A DNA stretch of 64,000 bases from Elymus sibiricus (GCA_039707655.1 CM077676.1:374546114-374610113), one strand, 5' to 3'; positions 22,057 through 34,455 are shown, counted from the stretch's first letter. The notes: a model not told the origin generated them from the letters alone. Program-made: numbers and translations.

Positions 22057-23362
22057 CGTACCAACTGGATCGGAACAAGGCAGCGGCTGGGAGGCGGGGA
22101 GACCGGGAGAGAATGGGAAAGAACGGGAGAGTGCTGCTGGACTACCAGAGGGGTGAGGCTCACTTTGGTGAACCGAACACGCGGCCGGGACTCTTGTGTC
22201 ACCTCACGCGCGGCGTGTTGTCACATCAATTCAATGTGAGGACATGATGAATAATTTGACAGACGTGTACTAGTACTACTAGTCGTACAAGTACTACTTA
22301 CCTAGTACGAGTAGCGCAATATCCTCCTCGCCTCTCTGTCGAACCGACTAGGCGAAACTGCCCACCTAACGCATGGGAAAAGCCCTGCCCTCCACTTTTA
22401 AATATAATTTTGTATCGATGGATTGCGCCATGGAGCAAAACCAAAAGAAAACGGTGGTACTACATGTATACAGCACGCACGTCGCATTCACGTAGCACCC
22501 CACATGGTCAGTCGCTCCGGCACGCCGCTCACGGAACGAACGCGCGTCATCTTGCGTTTGCACTCACATGTGGGACCACAATTGAGCAGCCGACCATAGG
22601 CACACTCTCCCCCGTCCCCACGCGTCGGCTGAGTTGTACTATAGAAGAGAGACACCGGCGATAGTACTACGGTAGTGTTGTACACATGTCGTGGCCTGGA
22701 CGATCCCTGCACGACAGGGGAGATCAGTTCGTCCATCCATGTGACCAGAGTCCAGCAGACAGCTGGATTGGCTATCGTCTACATATCGTGCAGGCTGTGT
22801 CGTACTAACATACGACCGTAGTTCTGTTGATAAATCTAAAAAAAGTAGGAGCATTAAGTATATTGCAATACCAATAAAATTTGAATCCATTATCGGTATG
22901 AATACAAATCTAGTACGGTATAGAGGACTACTAGTAGTACAAATTTTAGAGATGGTGTACATTCATCCAATCTCCAGGTTGCTTCCATATTGCTTTAAAT
23001 AATATCAGAGGGGCGTTGCTAAAGCCTTAGTTTTAAGGGCATTATGCAAGAGTGTTTAGAAGGAGCTTACAAACAGGTGCCTACAAAGTTACAAGGCTGT
23101 GCGACAGACTTGTAGGCTACATGAGTAATACAAAATATAATTCCCATTGGACAACACTTTCACGAACAAGTACACACTTGAAGCTTAATTGCTATATATG
23201 GCTTCTGCACAGCATCTCCATCATCATTATCAAAATACATGCTACGCAGGTGATGTAGGATGCACTTGATCCCAGAAAGGTATTTAACCTTCAAACTAAT
23301 TACAGTACAAAATAACCAACAGAACAGGATCATGCGACAACTAGCAGGATACATGGCTCAGT
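22057..23362. other. Upstream region of the NAC gene and 3' flank of the DUF295 gene; no gene recognised
   Basis: No coding frame resembles a known protein. Several small ACTAGTACTAC-type palindromic words occur at 22266-22310 and about 22930, also seen upstream of the DUF295 genes. I found no TE terminus. Confidence 0.4.
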
Positions 23363-25217
23363 CTAGATATCACTACGAATCAAGTTTTGCATATTAGCTA
23401 TTGGCATGAACCACATCGCTGCATGTCGGGTTTGCAAAAGCCATTCATCGCTTGGAAGCTTGATGCCTTTCACACACTGAAGTTCATCTGGCAACAAGCT
23501 GTGTCGACGAATCTCTGGATATGGTGCTTCATGAAATCCATGGTACGATGTGTAAACACAGTTCCCCCTGGCGAATGGAACTTGCATAGCACAATAATCA
23601 TCGCCGATGATATGTTCGATGATTGGTTGGATGATCGGATAATTGAGCCCGAGGAACAGGGAGTGGTTGCCGAGGCTGTAAACCCACCTCCAATTGAATA
23701 CGCCTAGCCCAACGGAGCTGGGATCTTTCTCGAACACGAAGCAGCCATAGCCATCACAGTCGCGAATGCCCCACGTATTGTACTGCATGTGGTTTGATAA
23801 AATGGTTTGGTCACTTTGGTAGGTGCGAATGAGCATCAAATGCCCACCGTCAGTTGAACGAGCGATAAACCACCACCCATTGACATTTATATTTCCAGGT
23901 GCTGGAATTATAAAGGCCAGCGCATTTGCGTCTGCTGCAACAAATCAAATTGGAGACCAAAAGGACAAAAATATACAATCATGTTCAGAGTATGTGTGGA
24001 ATTAATATTATTATAATAGTGACATAGATCATAGCCAGAGAATTACAATGCCGTGGTCATAATCATACCCTAATTTTAAAAAAATGCCAACGACTTTCAT
24101 ATTCTAGCAATAAGTGATGGTTCAATGATAATGTAAAAATGAGAGGAAAACAGCTATGCTAGGGCCTACTCATATTCTACCATAACAGTTAGATGCCAAC
24201 AGTTCTCGTATCAACTCTAACAATAACATGCGTGGTTATAAAAATCTTGGAAATGAGAGTAACATATAGCAATCATGTGGTTATCCTCATAATATCTATT
24301 CTAACAATCATTAGATGCCAATTGTTCTTATATCAACTCTACCAATAACATGTGTGGTCATAAAAATCAAGGAAATGAGAGGAACATATAGCAATGATGT
24401 CGTTATAGTCATACTATCTATTCTAAATTTCTAATAATCAACTGGCAGTCGTATTCATATGGTAAAGATGAGATGAGATAGAACAATTACACGACGATAG
24501 ATTCCACCAGTATATGCAGCCAATCTGTCCGTCCACCGCGTAAACGATGCCATCGTGCACTATAGCATCAGACAGAAATGGAGGGTAAACAGGATTGATG
24601 ATGAGCCATAACCATGTATGGCGACCGGATTCCAGATAGGCTAATCCCCCGTCGAACAAGGCAATGAGCTTGTAATCCATGTAGTCTTCTGATGGTGTGG
24701 GCACTTCACAGATTACAACCTTCAGCAAACAGAGGTCCAACCAAGTGCCCGACGCCTCTCGTGCGTAGTAGGCACGAGTGTACGGCGGGCCGCGAGGCTC
24801 GATGTCGACAGTATCCAACGATGGAAGGGTGATCTCTCACTGGGTGTAGATATCCATGAGACGCCACGGACTACCCGATTGGTGGATGAGGATGATCCAG
24901 TTGGCCTTCATGCCCAGCCAGTAGTGGCGGCGCATGAAGGGCAGGTGGGTGGGGAGTGGTAGCATGTCGAGGGGCACGACGGCAACCTCCGTAGGATCGT
25001 CACGTCGATGTCTGGGCCAGTTGCGAGGATTGGGCATCAGCAAGAAGGGTGTCTTGAAAAGGGCCGGCCGGCTACCGATGAGTAGACGGTGCATAGACAC
25101 CGAGCATGCAGCCAGACGCACGGTGCTGAGCAGGTCCATACGATTACAGATCTGCTCCAAGAGAACATCAGGGAGGGAATTCCAATCGCGGCTCTGCATG
25201 CCAGTCGGTTCCGCCAT
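23363..25217 (-). pseudogene. F-box/DUF295 gene with one internal TGA
   Basis: F-box/DUF295 proteins are a large plant family of presumed substrate adaptors for SCF ubiquitin ligases. Exon 1 (25217-24491) begins with an F-box-like segment (WNSLPDVLLEQICNRMDL...RLAACS) and enters the DUF295 part; exon 2 (23934-23363) carries the C-terminal strands (GCFVFEKDP, LGNHSLFLGLNYPI). The intron 24490-23935 fits GT-AG, keeps the frame, and has a NAGNAG acceptor (GCAGCAG) of which either use is in frame. The two exons give 432 codons, a normal length for the family, but codon 127 is TGA (24839-24837) between DIYTQ and EITLPSLD, with no other lesion visible. It may be a recent pseudogene, a natural null allele or a sequencing error. 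The first half alone would leave only the F-box. Confidence 0.75.
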
Positions 25218-25434
25218 TGGTTTTTTTAGGGCTCTGAGTGATTGGGGTTTTCGGTGTGTGCGGGCGAGCGGGGAAGTGGATGTGGGCGGGCGAGAGAAGA
25301 AGATGGCGTGTGTGGGTGAGCAGTGAGCGGGGGGAGATGGTGTGCGCGAGCGACCGAGGAAGATGGCGCGGGCGGGCGAGCAGTGAGCACTGGAAAATGG
25401 TGTGCGGACGAAGATGGGGAAGGTACATCCAAGG
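25218..25434. other. G/A-rich leader or promoter-proximal DNA of the DUF295 gene
   Basis: On the plus strand it is GA/GC-rich with a ~61-bp direct repeat (GAGCAGTGAGC at 25317 and 25378). It is immediately upstream of the start codon, so on the coding strand it is a pyrimidine-rich leader. No separate gene is visible. Confidence 0.4.
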
Positions 25435-26483
25435 GGAAGAGAGGAGGAAGAAGAGGGAGAGACGGGGAAGAAGGTGCATTAAATCTCAATTCTACTAGTA
25501 CTACTAGTATACACGAGTGTAAATAGTTAAGCGGATGACATGTGGGTCTACCTCAAGCGGGCCCATATGTCAGTCAACGGAAGAGAGAGGTGCGTACGCG
25601 TAATTGCGGAAGCGTGCTCCACTAGCAGACATGATGGCACTACAGGGTAAGGCTGATTTAGTAACACCAGCACGCTGGCTCAGCTTATTAATCAAGTGTC
25701 CCATCTGCTGCAGCGTGTATTGTCACTTCACTATGAAGACTAGTTGAATAGACCGATGGGGAATAATGGATCGCCAAGACTTCCTATCTATGCCTCTACT
25801 CTCATCCTGTCCAACATTAAGAACTATTGGCCAAGGCTCCCGGTTTATATATAGCTCAATAAAAAAGATTCATCAACCAAGGTAATAGTAGATGATGAGT
25901 GCCAGAAGATTTTTTTGTAGTACTACTGTAGTACTTTGCAAAAGTACTCAATTAATGAGCTCGTTTTCCTCAAGAAAATTGTGTTTACCAACGTATTAAT
26001 TGCAATGCATGCGTGAACAACAAATGACCAGGACTTTTACATGCATTGGAGTAATTCTTGCATGCAACGTTTTAATGAAGCTTGAAATATGAACATGTGA
26101 ATGGGAGGGACTAGAACCCTCACGCATGCATGCAACACTCACACGTACACATGCACGCACGCAACACTCACACAACCACGCATGCGGCACACAGCACACG
26201 ACGCAACACACATGCTCACGCTCAAGTGCTCAACCTACACGTGCATGCAAAGACATACACAGCCAGGGTGGTTCGCGCGCAAGGGTTGGACTCCTGTCGT
26301 GCCTGCGTAAAGTTTTGTTTAACTTATTTCTTTGCTCTGCCAACTGACAGGTGGGACCCAGAAACCATGTGCCAATTTAACCAGTCAAGAAAGTGCCACG
26401 TAGAGTATTTGGCCGGTCAGCAGAGTGCAATACGGTGCTCTACGGTGAGCTAGTGACCGTATAATCACCGCAAAACGTATATA
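25435..26483. repeat. Duplicated upstream segment, copy 1
   Basis: It is nearly identical to 29185-30267 in the same orientation, starting at a shared GAGGAGGAAGAAGAGGG and ending at GTATATA. It includes CATGCA/CACACA-rich DNA at about 26120-26230. Relative to copy 2 it lacks ~38 bp after CCCGG at about 25840 and has small indels. It lies upstream of the first DUF295 gene. Confidence 0.9.
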
Positions 26484-27217
26484 GTGACCGTAATGAGCGT
26501 ATTATGAAGTCTAGTGACCGTATAGTTACAAATACAGTGACCGCCACTATAGTTATCTCATTTCAAATTAAGCCATATTAACCAGAAAGGAGGCAGTATG
26601 GACTACTAGTACTACTGTGTCCCGTCAACTCGCAGAACAAGGAGAAGCTTGCTTACTATGCCCTCTCCCTCTCCCGCGCTTGCTCGGTGGCTCGCAGGAC
26701 GAGGAGAAGCTTGCTTAGTACGCCTACGCCCTCTCCCTCGCCCACGCGCGCCGTGGCTCATAGGATGAGGAGAAGCTTTTGACTACAGCACGCTCTCCCT
26801 CGCCCTCGCTCACGCGGTGGACGTGCGGCAGTTCATTCGGTGTCAGATTTCCAGAAGCATATAGTACTATAGTACCATCATTGTTGAACTTGGACCTCCC
26901 AAAGAGGCGAAGAGCCAAGCGCAAGGTTTATAGGAGTACGAGTAGTCGTACTACAACTATAGCGAACAACCGCTACTGTATGATGCTGCCACATCACCTA
27001 TAGCCAAAGCTGTGCCACCTATTTTTCTCACAAAGCGTGTTGGAGCCCGTGGAACAGCCACACAAGTTGCACGTACACATAACACATCTGCTAGTAAATT
27101 CTAAAGGACAAATGCCAACATGCCACACAAGTTCATCTCTACTTCATGTGATGAATTTGTACACAACTACTCTACATATATTTACAACGCTACCATTCAC
27201 AATTTACCATACTCCAC
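26484..27217. other. Intergenic DNA between the two DUF295 genes
   Basis: No gene is recognised. Just right of the duplicated segment AGTGACCGTA-like words recur (26493, 26513, 26538). A three-unit tandem repeat follows at 26629-26822. Confidence 0.4.
26629..26822. repeat. Three-unit ~62-66-bp tandem repeat
   Basis: Units start at 26629, 26691 and 26757 and share CTCGCAGGACGAGGAGAAGC, then CCCTCTCCCTC and GCGGTGG. They lie about 0.4 kb beyond the 3' end of the second DUF295 gene. Confidence 0.75.
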
Positions 27218-29017
27218 TTACACGTTATAGATGGGCTCCATGTCGTCCTCCAGGTTCCAGTCCCAAGTGTTCTGCATAGATGGAACGATCCATAGCGGTG
27301 GGCAACGGGAATCGTTGTCACAGCTTTCTGGTCCGGTTCCCCACGATGGAGACTCATCCAAGCTGAAGCGGCATAAATCAGGGATTGCGCGTCCCAACAT
27401 GTTCAACCGGCGATGCGCACTGAAGACACAATCATGCTTCATGAACGGCACGCCTTCGGTGTCGTGCACGGAAGGTGGCATCTTTTTGACAATGGGGTAG
27501 CTGTCCCCAATGAAAAGCGAGTACTCTCCAAGAGTGTCCCTCAACTCCCACATAGCATCACGGGGGTCGAACTCGGAGCCATCCATCTGGTACACGTGGC
27601 ATCCCAGACCTGGACACATGGTGACGTACATGGTCAAGGTCCATGCAGGATAATGTTGTGCTCAAATATGGCGCGCAGTAATATTGTGCAACGAGTAGTA
27701 CTACTATACTATAGAGGAAGTTCAATAACCGACTGATTATATATAGCCATTTTTGGCTACACGGAGGAGATAAGACATGGGAAAACAAAAATGGTGGGAG
27801 TGGATTCAAGAGCCAGCTATACGCGTACTCCTAGGTAAAAAGTACTACTCCCACCGATCCCTGCGACACACTACTATGGATCCGAAGTACTACTAGTAGT
27901 ACAATGAAAGAGAAGGCAATGAGAGAATGGAATACTTGGGTACATGGTGAGGGTCCGATCGTGGTAGATCGTGGCACCTTGTTGCACATCAATGCTACCA
28001 TGGGTAACCACTGCAAAGATAGTTGAACCCATTTTGACAGAGTCAACTACTAGGTTCCAGGTTAGACCGAATCGCGGATGCACATAATCCAACACATCTA
28101 GGATCGGCGATCTGATTTTGATCGGTGGATGCGTGGTCCCTGCAAAATAATGGAGTACCGTTAGGGATGCAAATGATGGTTAGTGCATTCCGTTTGTTAT
28201 CTCCCGTATCGTAGGATGGCACCCAGATGAAACAAGTCCCCTTGCTTGTCATAGCAAAGATGCGGCCTACATGGCACACGGCGTCTTCGAACTTGTGCGG
28301 GAACAAATCTGCTGCGGCCAACATGTGCCAGCCTCTGCCGTCAGGGCCATTCTTATTGATGGCAATCCTTATGTCGAACACCGCGATGAGATAGTAATCA
28401 TCGTAGCTACGGTGCTTGGTCGGCGGGTCCGCAATTGCTATCTTCTTCAATCTCATGCTGGCATCATCATACCTATTCAAGCCATTCCAGTCCGGAAGGC
28501 CGATCCCAATGCTGGACAAGGGGTCTACGGGAACGGCCGCACCACTATGGATGTTGTGCAAAATGATGGCGGTATCCGGCCGTAGGTATGCAAGCTAATC
28601 TCCGTTGGCACCAACCCAAACCTGTGGGACGGTGGGCAGCGGAGAAATTATGGGATGGAATAACTAAGTATTTTTAGAATATACATTACATGATCAAACA
28701 AAATGACTGACCTTCTCATCGGACAAAATCCGACTGCCTCTCAACGTCGGCAACTCAAGCGGCGTCAAGATGCAACTGCGGCCACGTTGCGGTGGACTGG
28801 AGTCCCATTAAATAACCTTCTCCTCGAGGACTCATGGAAGACCAACAAGCATGGCCTTTTCCCAAGCCTGTTTACGCACCGTCTTAAAATAGTTGGTGCA
28901 GGAAGCACCGAGTCTTGCGACGGTGAGGAAGTCGGAGCGGCGTGCGATTTCTCCCAGAGAATCGTCGTCCAAGGTCTCCCAGCCCTGGCGAGGAGGAGAA
29001 CCGCTTGGCGAATCCAT
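27218..29017 (-). pseudogene. F-box/DUF295 pseudogene with several stops
   Basis: Exon 1 (29017-28712) encodes an F-box-like start (WETLDDDSLGEIARRSDFL) and reaches LTPLELPTLRG...LSDEK, but contains in-frame TGA and TAA at about 28834 and 28807. Exon 2 starts at 28621 and has TAG at 28597-28595 where relatives have a coding residue, then continues open through LHNIHSGAAVP and FAMTSKGTCFIW; its donor is near 28228. Exon 3 (from 28139) and a last exon (to 27218, with LGEYSLFIGDSYPIV) complete the DUF295 fold. Exon boundaries after exon 2 are approximate. At least three separate lesions make this a pseudogene. It is a distant paralogue of the gene at 23363-25217, not a recent copy. Confidence 0.75.
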
Positions 29018-29184
29018 GGCAGCAGTGACGAACTACCTTGGTCTCTTTGAGAGGGGAACTGGCGAGGAGGAGATAAGAGCGTAACCGCAGGGCCTCGTCA
29101 CTTCGTGAAGGAAGTTATGCGGGCACACATTAGCGGTACTGCGATGGTGCAGTACGTATTATTTAATATAGGAGTAGTACATGG

Positions 29185-30267
29185 GGACGAGAGGAGGAAG
29201 AAGAGGGAGAGACGGGGAAGAAGGTGCATTAAATCTCAATTCTACTAGTACTACTAGTATACACGAGTGTAAATAGTTAAGCGGATGACATGTGGGTCTA
29301 CCTCAAGCGGGCCCATATGTTAGTCAACGGAAGAGAGAGGTGCGTACGCGTAATTGCGGAAGCGTGCTCCACTGGCAGACATGATGGCACTACAGGGTAA
29401 GGCTGATTTAGTAACACCAGCACGCTGGCTCAGCTTATTAATCAAGTGTCCCATCTGCTGCAGCGTGTATTGTCACTTCACTGTGAAGACTAGTTGAATA
29501 GACCGATGGGGAATAATGGATCGCCAAGACTTCCTATCTATGCCTCTACTCTCATCTTGTCCAACATTAAGAACCATTGGCCAAGACTCCCGGCGCCAAT
29601 TACGTAGTAGTACCTACTCCCTCATTCCGGTTTATATACAGCTCAATAAAAAAGATTCATCAACCAAGGTAATAGTAGATGATGAGTGCCAGAACAATTT
29701 TTTGTAGTACTTTGCAAAAGTACTCAATTAATAGGCTTGTTTTCCTCAAGAAAATTGTGTTTACCAACGTATTAATTGCAATGCATGCGTGCATGCATGA
29801 ACAACAAATGACCAGGACTTTTACATGCATTGGAGTAATTCTTGCATGCAACATTTTAATGAAGCTTGAAATATGAACATGTTAATGGGAGGGACTAGAA
29901 CCCTCACGCATGCATGCAACACTCACACGTACACATGCATGCATGCAACACTCACGCAGCCAGTCATGCGGCACACAACACACGACGCAACACACACGCT
30001 CACGCTCAAGTGCTCAACCTACACGTGCATGCAAAGACATACACAGCCAGGGTGGTTCGCGCGCAAGGGTTGGACTCCTGTCGCGCCTGCGTAAAGTTTT
30101 GTTTAACTTATTTCTTTGCTCTGCCAACTGATAGGTGGGACCCATAAACCACGTGCCAATTTAACCAGTCAAGAAAGTGCCACCTAGACTATTTGGCCGG
30201 TCAGCAAAGTGCAATACGGTGCTCTACGGTGAGCTAGTGACCGTATAATCACCGCAAAATGTATATA
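29185..30267. repeat. Duplicated upstream segment, copy 2
   Basis: It is co-linear with 25435-26483 (offset about 3750 bp). It has ~38 bp absent from copy 1 that contain CTACTCCCTCATTCCGG, resembling a Stowaway MITE end, and a longer GCATGC run at 29782-29800. It lies directly upstream of the second DUF295 gene. Confidence 0.9.
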
Positions 30268-31470
30268 ATACTCTAATGGTCGTATGATCATCGTTGGTAA
30301 ATCTGCCATGTATACTGTTTTGGGGAGGTGGCGTAAAATAAAAGAAGAGAGAGAATGAGATCGGATGATCCTGAACCAACTTTCCGGGCACAAGCTCCGA
30401 GATAATTACATTCATTTCTGTGGGCCCTGACTGACCTGATGAGAGTTGCGGCAGCTGGCTCCCCAATTTCCTTCTCTCGGGCGTTGGTCATCAGGTTTTG
30501 TTTATTGATTTAATGTGTGTGGTACCCATCAGAGTACGTTTCATTGGAGAACTTGTATATGACACACTGATGAGTGTTGACGTGTTCCTCATACCAACGA
30601 ATATACTACTTTTGAATCTCAAGGCCAAGGAGCTACATTAGCAAGTGGAGGGTAGTACATTCAAATTCGAATCCAACAATATAATTTTTGGTGACATGCA
30701 TTAACATTTTGCTAGTCAAATATGTGGTCAAACTTTAACTCAAAATACGATGGGGACAAGTAAACCAGCCCGGAAGTAGCAGTAGTACTGTTCTCTAGAA
30801 CCATCACTGTAACTATCAATGCAAGGAAAGTACACCTGCGTACTGCAGACCTGCTTGCTGCTCTATTCATGCGCGTAGCTGGCCTGCTCAACCGCTCCTC
30901 TCACGCACACACTATTGCGGGGGCAAAACATTTGATTTCTTTCATACCGCGAGAGTGGGCTTTTCTTTTCCACTAGTACACGCGTACGTGCACAGCACGT
31001 GCAATGTTCAATTTATGAATACAACTTTTCCATGATTTTTGCAAAAGAAAGAAACAATCACATGGCTCTAGAAAAGTCTAACAAATCAACTATTCTACAG
31101 TTCTACTACCTCCATCCCATATTATGAAAACATTTTTCAAGTTAATTTTGTACTATAAGGAGCGAAGTCCATGCGTGCAACGCCACAAGCTACAGAGTAC
31201 TTACATTAGGTCCAGGTCCAGGGCCATATTGCATAGTTCCCAATGCGGCTCAAGGCTTTTCCGGCTCCTCCGGCTTAATTGGGAGGCGGCATTAAAGATG
31301 GCAGCTGAGGAAGCAGCAAGCGAGGGTGGCTGCTACTCTACGCGAGCCACCAGATGATGGCGCGTGCAAAATATACGGGAGGGAAAACCCGTGCACGTGG
31401 CTGGGCTATCCGCGACCACTAGTACAACGCAACGTAGAATTCCTATTTGTCGCTAGTAGATTGTTCCTTA
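30268..31470. other. Intergenic DNA, no gene recognised
   Basis: The frames here are short and unlike known proteins. A possible one-sided Stowaway-like word (CTACCTCCATCCCATATTATG) is at about 31107-31127 without a matching end. Confidence 0.4.
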
Positions 31471-31479
31471 CACATATTG
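31471..31479. repeat. 9-bp target duplication of the Mutator-type element (left copy)
   Basis: CACATATTG matches TACATATTG at 50769-50777 in 8 of 9 positions and directly abuts the TIR start GAGTATTTAAC. Confidence 0.75.
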
Positions 31480-31521
31480 GAGTATTTAACAAAAAAACTA
31501 CCACTTTCGAACCAGCCATAC
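31480..31521. mobile_element. Mutator-type TIR element, left fragment
   Basis: GAGTATTTAACAAAAAAACT and the following bases match the reverse complement of the right end at 50768-50730, after which the sequence is split by the Gypsy insertion and resumes at 49741. Together the parts give an element of about 1.07 kb with long inverted ends and 9-bp target duplication, typical of Mutator-like MITEs. Confidence 0.8.
31517..31521. repeat. Target-site duplication of Gypsy element 2 (left)
   Basis: CATAC before the LTR start at 31522 equals 49736-49740. Confidence 0.9.
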
Positions 31522-32107
31522 TGTTGGGGATGTTCCCCACGACCAAGACCCGGCCAAATGTGTGACCCAGCCTGAAGCATGGCGGCTTCATGGGTCACCT
31601 TATTTTCCGGATCATGGCAAGAAGACAAGAAGGGCCCGAAGGCCCAGAGTGAGACCCGGCCGAATGCCGGGTCATGGAGGAACCACGAAGGGCCGGCTCA
31701 TGGAGAAGGCACAAGAGGGATTGTCTTAACTCGAAAGAAAAAGACCCGGACTAGGATCCGACTAGTAATAGAAAATAGACTAGTTATAGTCCTACTAGGA
31801 CTCTACATGTAAGCCGGCCCCTTCAACTTATATAAGGAGGGGCAAGGCACCCCAAGAGGGACAAGTCGGGAGAGACAGAAAAACTAGCTCTCGAAATAGA
31901 GGTAGCGAAACAGCACCCTTGTAATCGAGATCATCATCAATAGCAATCAAGCAGTATGTAGGTTTTTACCTCCGCCGTGAGGGGCCGAACCTGGGTAAAA
32001 CTCGCGTCTCTCGATTCTGACCAACCCCTTCAAGCTTCCACCTAGTTGCGATGGCCTCACCACTAAGTCCTTTCACGAGGAAATCTTGCCGTGACAAAAC
32101 CACGACA
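31522..32107 (+). repeat. 5' LTR of Gypsy element 2
   Basis: It is full length, co-linear with 49150-49735, and ends CACGACA just before the primer binding site. Open frames inside it also occur in the other LTR but have no recognisable product. Confidence 0.92.
31829..31836 (+). promoter_or_regulatory. TATA box in the 5' LTR of Gypsy element 2
   Basis: TATATAAG lies in the middle of the LTR and is conserved in the 3' LTR at 49457-49464. Confidence 0.6.
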
Positions 32108-32109
32108 GT

Positions 32110-32126
32110 TGGCGCCCACCGTGGGG
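32110..32126 (+). other. Primer binding site of Gypsy element 2
   Basis: TGGCGCCCACCGTGGGG begins two bases after the LTR end, the normal spacing for a primer site. I do not assign the tRNA. Confidence 0.75.
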
Positions 32127-32389
32127 CTAGCGCATGGTGGTGTTGGGTTCTTGGAGGGAGCTCTTAAGGGATCGAGAAGCTCGCGGTCAGCCGGATGACG
32201 ACGAGTCAGCGCGGAAAAATCTACATCGTCCAAACTTTATCAAAAATGGCGGCAGTCGCCGCGTCGGACCACCGTCTCGAGCGCCTGCGCTATTTTATTA
32301 TCCACATACACGCGGGGTTCGACAGTGGGAGAAGACGTTCCCGTCGACGACGAGATGCCTACGGTGACTTCGTAAATTTCAAAATGATA

Positions 32390-32512
32390 TGTCGGCTCAG
32401 TCTCTCGGAGGTGCTCATAGGGGTAGGGTGTGCGTGTGTGCGTTCATAGGGGTGAGTGTATGCGCGTGTATATGAGCGCTTGCGTCTGTACTGTGTTCAA
32501 AAAAAAACTTCA
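32390..32512 (+). mobile_element. 3' tail of a non-LTR retrotransposon
   Basis: A GT-rich stretch (GGTGCTCATAGGGGTAGGG, GTTCATAGGGGTGAGTGTA, GAGCGCTTGCGTCTGTACTG) ends in GTGTTC and nine A residues. I recall this GT-rich, A-tailed 3' end from grass non-LTR elements. Only ~120 bp is present, so it looks like a 5'-truncated insertion. Confidence 0.55.
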
Positions 32513-34369
32513 GGACCGGAATCAAATAAATTTTCTACAGCGGGTGACCTATCCGATCTAAGGACCCGGCGGCAGCATCATACAACCAGATCAACGCGGA
32601 TGTCATGTGGCTAAAGGCTGCTATCCACGCGTACTGAGAGCGGTGGCGGGTCCGAGGAACAAAGAAAACTTGGCAAGTCACCTGATCTCAATCCAGCTAG
32701 GCATGTTCCATGGCATGGGCTGCTGCAGTCCCTCATCAATACGGCGAACGTGGGCGTCCAAGTTAAACAATCAAAAAAAAGGGAGCACTGCGGCAATCAG
32801 GTGGGATGCTGCGGCTACGAGTTAATTCGCTGCCATTGTGGAGCCGGTCAAAATCGTGGCTAATTTTGGAGCTGTCCAAAGAAAAATTAGGGTTTTGCAT
32901 TCTGTACGCCGCCAGACGTGACGCGAGTTGTCGAATACGAATAGGAGACAGAAGATTCTACTGTGTGCCGCCGCAGAAAGTTGCCGAAGTCATGTTCGAG
33001 ATCGATCAGAGCAAGGGTCAAGTCCCGAGGCCGCTCCGAAAAGTGACCTACTAAGCTGCTGCTACTGCTGATCCGACGCAATTAATATTACTCTCGGCGG
33101 CGGCGAAAAAGAAAAAAAGAAGCAGTAGCAGAGCAGGCGGTCTGCCGCTGTAGCTGTAGCTGCCGCTGTAGCTGCTATAATCCGTCACAGGATCATGCGT
33201 CAGAAAGATGCAGTACCTCCATCTGCTAGAAAATGGAAACCAAGAAGAAAAAGGAGAAATCTTCTCGGTGAGCCTCATGTTCGTCGGAGAAGAAAAGAGG
33301 CATCAGCCCGCAACACGGAGCTCACAGCCACCAAGGGCCAAGGCATTACGCCAGCCTACCCACGTGCATGTGCTGCTATGACTAGCACTAAATTTGGTCT
33401 AACAAAAAAAAGAGAGAGAGAAAGGAAGTGCAGGGCACATCAGCTACAAGTTCCAAGGAGATTGGTTCCTTGTGTACGGTACCCAACATAAAATCTCAAG
33501 TCAGGACACACACTGCTGCAGGGGCTGAAGTTGTCAATAAAAGTTGTTGCAAAAAACGTGGCTTGATCAGACCCGTGTTGTCAAATCTTCAAAGCTTTGT
33601 GAGCCACAAAAAATAGCCAACCAAGGCTAATACTAGTAGACACATTATGCACTCTGCCCAAGGCAAACCAAGGGAGAGAAGTCCCCCAAATATATTTGTT
33701 TAGTGAATCATGTCATGCATCAACTAGAGGGTAGCTAGTGCGTTCCCAAAGGTCTCGAATAGGAGCAAAGCTACTAGCACACATCTGCAGCATGAAATAC
33801 TATGGCCAGTCTCATCAATCGGACATCCCGCCGGACGTACACACGGATCATCTGTCGTTCAAATAAATCAGGTGCTATCCGCCCTATTTATTTTATCAGT
33901 ACATTTTAATTCCTCCTAGAACAATTATTCTGTCTTTAATATTTTTATACGCAGGACAATTGTTCACTGTTCATGGGAGACACAACGAGATAATCTGTCA
34001 TCCAAATACATCAGGACAATTATTCATTACAAAAGTGGTGTTATATTGCGAGTACGGAGCACGCGCCAACATCATCATGCGCCAGCGTCTGTCCATGCCG
34101 CACCGCTCGACGGACGCGCGCAAGCCGCCGCCCCCGCGGTCCGGTATACATCAACACACCTGGGCCATATGTCCGCCCGTGGCGCACTATCCGACGGACT
34201 GCCGCGCAAGCCGCCGCCCCGCGGTCCGGTCCACTCCAACAACGGTGGAGCGAAAAGAAAATATATATATATATATTATCAGAATCAGGGGCTACACAGA
34301 CATGACTTGGCAGATTTGGCTGGTTTCAACAAATACAAAAACCCCGGGTCGTTGCGGGGAAGACAACCC

Positions 34370-34441
34370 GGTCCCGGGGGCTGCTGCCTTATTGACGAAA
34401 AATTAAAGGTTGCCAAAGAGGACTAGCTGCCATGATGCGCA
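34370..34441. repeat. ~75-bp repeat unit 1 of Gypsy element 2, split by the CACTA
   Basis: The unit (GCCTTATTGACGAAAAATTA...GACTAGCTGCCATGATGC) stops at the CACTA target site and continues at 46811 with AGTTCAAACATAGG. Two more units follow there. Confidence 0.8.
34439..34441. repeat. 3-bp target duplication of CACTA element 2 (left)
   Basis: GCA abuts the CACTA end and equals 46811-46813. Confidence 0.85.
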
Positions 34442-34455
34442 CACTAGTAGAAAAA

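Larger units (their letters stand above)
32513..34441. other. Left internal domain of Gypsy element 2, no gene recognised
   Basis: No retroviral-type domain is visible. Short low-complexity patches occur: a CTG/CAG-rich stretch at 33052-33180 and a TA run at about 34262-34278. Confidence 0.5.

Noticed and set aside
31107..31140. Stowaway MITE at CTACCTCCATCCCATATTATG
   Set aside because: Only one end is visible, with no matching inverted end or TA duplication nearby.
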